Shown: positions 34,117-39,271 of the stretch, piece after piece
How positions within the stretch are numbered: position 1 is the first letter of the stretch
How the letters are laid out: every line of letters begins with the position of its first letter
Assembly (NCBI RefSeq): GCF_010692395.1
Contig: NZ_JAAHHS010000008.1
Coordinates: 1-39,271, forward strand
Length of the DNA: 39,271 nucleotides
Direction of reading: 5' to 3'
Source of the DNA: Moorena sp. SIO3H5
GTDB lineage: Bacteria; Cyanobacteriota; Cyanobacteriia; Cyanobacteriales; Coleofasciculaceae
Notes under the pieces: generated by a model
What the model was told of the DNA's origin: nothing
Seen by the model: only the letters and a program-made list of their open reading frames with translations
The model's database searches: none
Translations under genes and position numbers: made by a program

Positions 34117-34800
34117 ATGTGTGGTAGATTCACCCTAACAACTCTAGGGGTAAGCCTAGCGCGAGCTTTTGATTTAGATGATGTACCAACCCAGGAGGCT
34201 AAGTACAATATTGCCCCTACTCAGCTGGTAGCAACAGTCTTAAACCCCTCAACCGATAGTGAGCGACAATGGCAATTGTTACGTTGGGGTTTGATTCCTA
34301 GTTGGGCAAAGGATATTAAAATTGGTGCAAAGCTGATTAATGCTAGAGCAGAAACGGTAGCAGAAAAGCCAGCATTTCGTAGTGCATTCCGTCGTCGGCG
34401 TTGCTTGGTTGTAGCGGATGGTTTTTTTGAGTGGCGACGAAAGGATGGCAAGAAGCAACCGTTGTATTTTCAGATGAAAGATAAGCGTCCGTTTGCCTTT
34501 GCAGGACTTTGGGAACGTTGGAAAAATCCAGCGGGTGAGATAATTGCTTCTTGTACAATTATAACCACAGTAGCTAATGACATTATTAGTCCGATCCATG
34601 ATCGGATGCCAGTCATATTAGAACCTAGGGATTATGATTTATGGCTGCATCATCAGGTAAGTCAACGGGAGCTATTGCAGCCACTACTGATTCCCTATGA
34701 TGCCCAAAAGATGAGTGTTTCTCCCGTTAGCACTACTGTGAATAATGTCAGAAATAATAGTGCTGAGTGTATCATCCCTGTGGAAATTGATAATAAGTAA
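34117..34800 (+). CDS. SRAP domain protein (YedK/HMCES family)
   Basis: A 227-residue single-domain protein that binds abasic sites in single-stranded DNA through a covalent thiazolidine link with its Cys2, shielding them from breakage. The invariant residues are all visible: Cys2 (MCGRFT), Asn75 in KLINARAET, Glu105 in ADGFFEWRR and His161 in SPIHDRMPV, together with NIAPTQ (31-36) and LRWGLIPSWAKD. The initiator Met must be removed to free Cys2. Length fits the family. It is alone before a pair of Uma2 genes, with no lexA or polymerase gene nearby. Confidence 0.95.
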   Translation: MCGRFTLTTLGVSLARAFDLDDVPTQEAKYNIAPTQLVATVLNPSTDSERQWQLLRWGLIPSWAKDIKIGAKLINARAETVAEKPAFRSAFRRRRCLVVADGFFEWRRKDGKKQPLYFQMKDKRPFAFAGLWERWKNPAGEIIASCTIITTVANDIISPIHDRMPVILEPRDYDLWLHHQVSQRELLQPLLIPYDAQKMSVSPVSTTVNNVRNNSAECIIPVEIDNK

Positions 34801-34833
34801 AATAGTTTATACCATTATACATTTTCAATCACC

Positions 34834-35409
34834 ATGACTGCTTTTACAGTAAATTTTAATTCCATTATCCAACTGACCGATGACCAATTTTATCAGTTAT
34901 GTCGAAATAACCCAGAGATTAAATTTGAGCGCAATGCCAAGGGAGAAGTGATTATTATGTCACCTACTGGGGGAGAAACGGGTAACCGTAATGCTGAAAT
35001 TATCATTGATTTAGGTATTTGGAATCGACAAGCTAAATTAGGGGTTTGTTTTGACTCTTCGACATGCTTTAAACTCCCTAATGGTGCTGACCGTTCTCCG
35101 GATGTAGCATGGATTAAACAAGAACGTTGGGATTCGCTTAAACCAGAGCAACGCCAGAAGTTTCCACCGATTTGCCCGGATTTTGTACTAGAACTAATGT
35201 CCCCAACTGATAGGTTAACGGTGACTCAAGCCAAGATGGAGGAATATCTAAAAAATGGGGTACGTCTGGGCTGGTTAATCAATCCTCAAGCACGGCAAGT
35301 GGAAATTTATCGACCAGGACAAGTGGTGGAGGTGTTAAACTCTCCGAAGACTTTATCAGGGGAGGAAGTTTTGCCTGGGTTTGTCCTAAATTTAAACTAT
35401 CTTTGGTAA
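34834..35409 (+). CDS. Uma2 family endonuclease-like protein, copy 1
   Basis: A 191-residue member of the Uma2 (DUF820) family, a PD-(D/E)XK nuclease fold that is greatly expanded in cyanobacteria and of unknown biological role. Visible motifs are GEVIIMSPTGGETGNRN, GADRSPDVAWI, CPDFVLELMSPTDRLTVTQA (catalytic Asp and Glu) and KMEEYLKNGVRLGWLINPQ with the Lys. The ending is GEEVLPGFVLNL. A second copy starts 703 bases downstream and is about 90 per cent identical at the protein level by eye. Confidence 0.92.
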   Translation: MTAFTVNFNSIIQLTDDQFYQLCRNNPEIKFERNAKGEVIIMSPTGGETGNRNAEIIIDLGIWNRQAKLGVCFDSSTCFKLPNGADRSPDVAWIKQERWDSLKPEQRQKFPPICPDFVLELMSPTDRLTVTQAKMEEYLKNGVRLGWLINPQARQVEIYRPGQVVEVLNSPKTLSGEEVLPGFVLNLNYLW

Positions 35410-35536
35410 GCCTAAAATTTGTTTGGCGTTCGTGTAGCGATTATTTAAGAGCATCACTATTTTTTAATTGAGCAATAATTAAGCAATAGTTACTGTTAAA
35501 TCTGTTAGACAATTTTCGATAGCATTTATAAATTTT

Positions 35537-36118
35537 ATGTCAACTTTTACAGTAAGTTTCAAATCTATTATTGAACTGACTGATGACCAATTTTATCAGT
35601 TATGTCGAAATAACCCGGAGATTAAATTTGAGCGCAATGCCAAGGGAGAAGTGATTATTATGTCACCTACTGGCGGAGAAACTGGTAACCGTAATTCAGA
35701 AATAAATGCTGATTTTGTGATCTGGAATCGACGGACTAAGCTAGGTAAAGTTTTTGATTCATCGACGTGCTTTAAACTCCCTAATGGTGCTGACCGTTCT
35801 CCGGATGTAGCGTGGATTAAACAACAACGCTGGGATTCACTTAAACCAGAGCAACGCCAGAAGTTTCCACCGATTTGCCCGGATTTTGTGCTAGAATTAA
35901 TGTCTCCAACTGATCGGTTAACGGTGACTCAATCCAAGATGGAGGAATATCTAAAAAATGGGGTACGTCTGGGCTGGTTAATTAATCCTCAATCACGGCA
36001 AGTGGAAATTTATCGACCAGGACAAGTGGTGGAGGTGTTGGATTCTCCGAAGACTTTATCAGGGGAGGAGGTTTTGCCTGGGTTTGTCCTGGATTTACAC
36101 TATCTTTGGTCAACCTAG
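35537..36118 (+). CDS. Uma2 family endonuclease-like protein, copy 2
   Basis: A 193-residue tandem paralogue of the preceding gene, with all catalytic motifs kept (PDVAWI, DFVLELMSPTDRLTVTQSKM, EEYLKNGVRLGWLINPQ). The differences cluster in residues 54-71 (SEINADFVIWNRRTKLGKVF against AEIIIDLGIWNRQAKLGVCF), while the flanks are nearly identical at the DNA level too. That pattern fits recent duplication, or gene conversion with one divergent patch. The spacer of 127 bases between the copies has no repeats of note. Confidence 0.92.
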   Translation: MSTFTVSFKSIIELTDDQFYQLCRNNPEIKFERNAKGEVIIMSPTGGETGNRNSEINADFVIWNRRTKLGKVFDSSTCFKLPNGADRSPDVAWIKQQRWDSLKPEQRQKFPPICPDFVLELMSPTDRLTVTQSKMEEYLKNGVRLGWLINPQSRQVEIYRPGQVVEVLDSPKTLSGEEVLPGFVLDLHYLWST

Positions 36119-36199
36119 GATTGTGCTTTCGTGACTAATCACTTGCCCCCGGAATGATAATTTTTTAAACATTCAACACTAGTTTTATAGAGGTATGCT

Positions 36200-36502
36200 A
36201 TGGGTCGTGCGTCAAAACTAAAACAACAACGTCGCCAAGAATCTCACGACGTTACTAACAGCACTTCATCCCGACCTAGGTACGTATTATTTGAATCCAA
36301 CAGCTCTAATTACCTAGCTTCATTAGAGTTATTAGGTGGTATGGAACGGTTAAATTGGTGTCCTCATGCAGGGGGAGCACTAAAATTTGATTCCTCTAGT
36401 CAAGCCCAAGCCAAAGCTAAGCGGATTGCTAAGCAAAGAGGATACAGCCTAGAAGTGGTTGAGCTTAATTCTGAAGATGTTAATACTGACCAAAAACCTT
36501 AG
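36200..36502 (+). CDS. Small protein of unknown function
   Basis: A 100-residue soluble protein. The basic start (MGRASKLKQQRRQE) is followed by a disordered Ser/Thr stretch, then a compact part YVLFESNSSNYLASLELLGG and WCPHAGGALKFDSSSQAQAK and a final helix/strand (RIAKQRGYSLEVVELN). AGAGGT at 36189-36194 supports the ATG. I do not recognise the family. Its 3' end overlaps that of the next gene, on the other strand, by 23 bases. Confidence 0.65.
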   Translation: MGRASKLKQQRRQESHDVTNSTSSRPRYVLFESNSSNYLASLELLGGMERLNWCPHAGGALKFDSSSQAQAKAKRIAKQRGYSLEVVELNSEDVNTDQKP

Positions 36503-36914
36503 TTACAACCTCCACATTAGGCTCAACCTCTATCCAAAGGGTGGCACCACCATTCTTGGGAGACTCGGGTCGATAGACTAACCGGGATGGCCCGCTGATT
36601 TCTACATAATGACAGTTGATATCGCGATTACCCCGTTTAACTGTAATCACTGGGTCTGTTGTATGGTTTGTTTCATTCTTGTGAAGTACTTCGGAGTTGA
36701 GGTAGATGTGAGTCAGGGATTTGCTGGGCTGTTTTCTCCAGGAGCCTTGTGGTCCTCGGCTACCGGGAACTATCTTGGGCATACCGTTATACAGGGGAAT
36801 CCGCCAAAAGCGACCAACTTTTTCGGCTCCTTGAATTCTGCCCTCTTTCAGGAGTTGGCGAACTCGTTGAGGACAAATACCTAGAAGATAGGCGGCTTGG
36901 GTGGTATCTATCAT
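36480..36914 (-). CDS. Helix-turn-helix (excisionase/MerR-like) DNA-binding protein
   Basis: A 144-residue protein. Residues 1-42 form a winged helix-turn-helix of the excisionase type: TTQAAYLLGICPQRVRQLLK then EGRIQGAEKVGRFWRIPL. The rest (about 50-144) has no domain I recognise; it includes GNRDINCHYVEISGPSRLVY and GGATLWIEVEPNVEVVTKVF, which look like a small beta domain. It could be a regulator or a DNA-binding accessory of a lost mobile element. No integrase is in sight. Confidence 0.75.
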   Translation of the reverse strand: MIDTTQAAYLLGICPQRVRQLLKEGRIQGAEKVGRFWRIPLYNGMPKIVPGSRGPQGSWRKQPSKSLTHIYLNSEVLHKNETNHTTDPVITVKRGNRDINCHYVEISGPSRLVYRPESPKNGGATLWIEVEPNVEVVTKVFGQY

Positions 36915-36991
36915 GATCGGACAACTTACTCTAGCGCTATTAATTTATTCGGAAATATACCATACAATTACAGCAATTGCCAAGTTTTATA

Positions 36992-37200
36992 GGGAACAGG
37001 GAACAGGGAACAGGGAACAGGGAACAGGGAACAGGGAACAGGGAACAGGGAACAGGGAACAGGGAACAGGGAACAGAGATTATTAAGTATTAAGTATTAA
37101 GTATTAAGCATTAAGTATTAAGCATTAAGCATTAAGTATTAAGCATTAAGTATTAAGCATTAAGTATTAAGCATTAAGTATTAAGCATTAAGCATTAAGT
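36992..37200. repeat. GGGAACA array followed by ATTAAGT/ATTAAGC array
   Basis: About twelve GGGAACA heptamers (36992-37074) pass directly into about seventeen ATTAAGT/ATTAAGC heptamers (37083-37200). The rest to 37360 is AT-rich, with a few CACACTTCC-like copies and no gene. Confidence 0.93.
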
Positions 37201-37360
37201 CTTGAATCGATTAATAAACGTTTAGCAAAATGGCTGATTTATGTGCAGTAATTACGATAAAAATCAGCAAAAATATCTTTAACTATACCAAATTATCGAA
37301 AACTATTTATTCCTTCTCCCCCCACACTTCCAACACTCCCCCCTGTGCCCACACTCTCGC

Positions 37361-39121
37361 CTATTCAATGCCCTCAGCCCCGTGGTTCTGACAGTAATAC
37401 CGTCGAAATCGATAACCAGGGACTTTAGATATAGATTGTTTATCCTTAATACAACCTTGGGCTTCTAACTCAACAGAGGCAGAAAAATTGACTACCCACA
37501 ATTCTAAAGGTTTAGGGAGTTGAGCCACAGTTTTTTGTAGGGTTTCTGTAGCTACCCTTGGCTCGGTGTCTTTATGTGCTAAGAGAAACTGGGGTGAATT
37601 AATGGCAGCATCAACGACTTGGCGACGGTTCAATTCCCACGCTAACCCCATCATTTCTCCTGTTTGTTCATGGCTTTTGTGAACTGTGGCAATCAGGACT
37701 GGCAGGGATTGAGACTGGGAATGACTAATCTCTAACATTTTAGCGATCGCAAGATCGGGTCGATCGGCTTTTTGGTAACTGACATGGGATGCTACTATCA
37801 CTCCACCTACCAATCCCATCAACAGGATTAGTGCTACCCATTGCTGATCTTTCCCTTGGGCAGCTCTCCAGCAACTGGCAAAGCTTGCTGCTAGTAACAT
37901 AATTACGATGGGGAAGTAGACAAACTGGTAACGAGCGGCTAAGGTCAAATCAATGCCAAGACCGTAAGTGATTAACAAGAATAATGCGATCGCTCCCACC
38001 ACGAACCCGCCCAAAATCTGAGTCATGACCTTAGTCTGGGAGTGTAACCTCTGAATTCTGAGTCCTCGACGCAACAGTTGCACTATCAAGACCACTAATA
38101 TTACTGTTACTAGTCCAGAGGCGACCATAATCGGTAGGGATTGCCCTTCTACTGGCAGCATCACTACCATGGTGATCAGCCAAGACAAGAGTCTAGCTAC
38201 AGGTTCGAGCAAATTGCTCAGGGTTGTGTCTTGGTGAACCCACTCTGTTAAACGATTACTGGAGGGGCGTGGCAAAATTGGCAGCCAAACTAAGACTCCC
38301 ATTAATGTTCCGAGGGCCACTGCGTAAATTCGCCACCAGTACTTCCAAGAAAACACTGAACCCCCTGACCCAATCCGCAACCCAAGCATTACCAGTCCCA
38401 CAGCTGCGATCACCAGGACAAAAAAGTAATGGACAGCTATGCCCAAACTATTGACAATAACCCAGATTAATGCTATGTAAATCGGCAAGGGAGTCTGCTG
38501 TTGAAGCGATCGCGTAGCGTGACTGTAGGTCAATCGCGTAGCGTACACCAAACAACTGACTGAAGCGATAACTAATAAAATCCCTAGAGTGTAGTGTCGA
38601 GCTTCTTGGGCCAGATAGATGCCATAGGGAGAAACAGCCATTAGTGCTGCTGCGAAGTGACCCACTAGGGAAGAGCGAAACCCTAACCAACCTAAGCCAA
38701 ACATGGCTGGAATTGAAATTACTCCCAGTAGGACACTTAAGGATCGCGCTACCCACAGGGATACCAATTGCCCATGGCCTGGAAACAGCTTCAGCCACAG
38801 ATGGGTGAGGACGAAGTACAGTGGTGGGTGATTACTCTCCGTGATTAGGTTATTAATAACGGAATTGATGCTAGCACTAGAGTTTGGTTTCAGGGGAGCT
38901 AAGAGGGTATCTAAAGTAATCACCTGATCCAGCGGTACCCTCCGAAAACTATTGCCCAGGCTAAACACTAGGGTGGCAAATTCATCTGACCAGGGGGGTT
39001 TTCCGGCCAGATAGGTAAACCGTAAACCTGCTGCGATCGCTATCCACACCAGCAGTAATAGAACTATGACCCAACTACTCCAGCTTTTGTCCACTTGGGA
39101 TTTTGGGTTGTTAAGAATCAT
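37361..39121 (-). CDS. Membrane glycosyltransferase of the GT39/ArnT type
   Basis: A 586-residue GT-C fold protein with about ten to twelve membrane segments, which would move sugars from a polyprenyl-phosphate donor to a target on the outer side of the inner membrane. The catalytic-type acidic pair is Asp46-Glu47 in KPPWSDEFATL in the first outer loop. A second family motif is ITESNHPPLYFVLTHLWLKL, then SPYGIYLAQEARHYTLGILL. The C-terminal 120 residues form a soluble domain (from about SYQKADRPDLAIAKMLEIS). A dispersed GCGTAGCG unit is embedded in frame near residues 193-206 (YATRLTYSHATRSL). Substrate unknown. Confidence 0.88.
   Translation of the reverse strand: MILNNPKSQVDKSWSSWVIVLLLLVWIAIAAGLRFTYLAGKPPWSDEFATLVFSLGNSFRRVPLDQVITLDTLLAPLKPNSSASINSVINNLITESNHPPLYFVLTHLWLKLFPGHGQLVSLWVARSLSVLLGVISIPAMFGLGWLGFRSSLVGHFAAALMAVSPYGIYLAQEARHYTLGILLVIASVSCLVYATRLTYSHATRSLQQQTPLPIYIALIWVIVNSLGIAVHYFFVLVIAAVGLVMLGLRIGSGGSVFSWKYWWRIYAVALGTLMGVLVWLPILPRPSSNRLTEWVHQDTTLSNLLEPVARLLSWLITMVVMLPVEGQSLPIMVASGLVTVILVVLIVQLLRRGLRIQRLHSQTKVMTQILGGFVVGAIALFLLITYGLGIDLTLAARYQFVYFPIVIMLLAASFASCWRAAQGKDQQWVALILLMGLVGGVIVASHVSYQKADRPDLAIAKMLEISHSQSQSLPVLIATVHKSHEQTGEMMGLAWELNRRQVVDAAINSPQFLLAHKDTEPRVATETLQKTVAQLPKPLELWVVNFSASVELEAQGCIKDKQSISKVPGYRFRRYYCQNHGAEGIE
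38506..38545 (-). repeat. Dispersed GCGTAGCG unit inside the glycosyltransferase gene
   Basis: GCGATCGCGTAGCGTGAC, then GTAGGTCAATCGCGTAGCGT, gives two tandem CGCGTAGCGT cores within the coding sequence. The same core occurs in spacers at 24897, 30718 and 33984. The reading frame is kept. Confidence 0.7.
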
Positions 39122-39164
39122 TAGTCATTAATTCTCTTTGTAGGTAGGAATCAAGGTAACGTTC

Positions 39165-39267
39165 TCCCACACGGAAGAACGCGGGAGCGTGGTAGCCCCG
39201 TGATTTTAATCCGAGGTGGAAACGCGACACGGCAGGTGAGGGATTGCTCACCTGCCGTGGTATAATG
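39165..39267 (+). ncRNA. Structured segment, possible IS605/TnpB end (omega-RNA-like)
   Basis: A GC-rich stretch contains nested fold-backs: CTCCC...GGGAG (about 39156-39186), CGTG...CACG-type pairs around GGTAGCCCC, and a perfect 13-bp stem CACGGCAGGTGAG (39228-39240) with CTCACCTGCCGTG (39247-39259) and a 6-base loop. TATAAT follows at 39261-39266. The plus strand is open throughout as GNVLPHGRTRERGSPVILIR, which resembles the C-terminal tail encoded over omega-RNA in cyanobacterial tnpB genes. No tnpB body lies upstream. The identification is from memory and tentative; the window ends four bases after the -10-like box. Confidence 0.35.
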
Positions 39268-39271
39268 AAAA

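Overview
This window reads as chromosome from a large-genome filamentous cyanobacterium. The direct evidence is a phycobilisome gene (apcF), a photosystem II extrinsic subunit gene (psbU), the cyanobacterial palindrome GCGATCGC at many sites, NtcA-type promoters, and spacers full of heptanucleotide tandem repeats (STRRs) and dispersed GCGTAGCG-type repeats. The repeat style resembles Moorena/Lyngbya-type marine genomes, but that genus assignment is inference.

Layout. 1-2564 (minus strand): 5' part of an SLH-containing outer-membrane porin, then a hybrid-less sensor histidine kinase. 3041-9914 (plus): a complete urea ABC transporter operon urtA-B-C-D-E behind an NtcA-type promoter, with spacers swollen by repeats and a UrtD that carries a C-terminal TerB-like extension. 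9973-14226: an orphan UPF0175 protein, a large LRR-Roc-COR (ROCO) GTPase, an 82-bp hairpin repeat array and a Spy-like periplasmic protein. 15002-23478: a PfaA/HglE-type KS-AT-ACP synthase whose ketoreductase part continues in the -1 frame behind a run of ten A, and which is cut off before the catalytic ketoreductase. A long repeat array follows, then a hemagglutinin tail fragment and a TPR-CHAT protein. 23683-26937: a group 1 glycosyltransferase, a small unknown protein, and a duplicated sigma-factor-like gene whose second copy is broken. 27506-29419: cysteine synthase and a 1-Cys peroxiredoxin. 29988-33825: psbU, a small ribbon-helix-helix-like gene, a tnpB remnant fused head-on into a 3'-truncated glnA that still has an intact NtcA promoter, and apcF. 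34117-39121: an SRAP protein, a tandem pair of Uma2 nucleases, two small genes, and a membrane GT39-like glycosyltransferase. The right edge holds a strong hairpin that looks like an IS605/TnpB end.

How it fits together. Urea uptake (urt) and ammonium assimilation (glnA) are both set behind NtcA-type promoters, so both should respond to nitrogen limitation. The glnA copy here has lost its last 55-70 codons and may not make a working enzyme. The accessory half shows repeated signs of repeat-driven or IS-driven deletion: broken genes lie on both sides of the array at 20057-20370, one broken gene pair meets at about 31250, and a duplicated gene has lost its 3' end.

The most unusual items are the A10 frame switch in the synthase gene, the glnA/tnpB junction, two 82-83 bp GTGGGC...GCCCAC hairpin arrays, and repeat blocks framed by TGAGGTACA/TGTACCTCA inverted ends. 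All identifications come from reading the sequence and from memory of the families; no database search was run.
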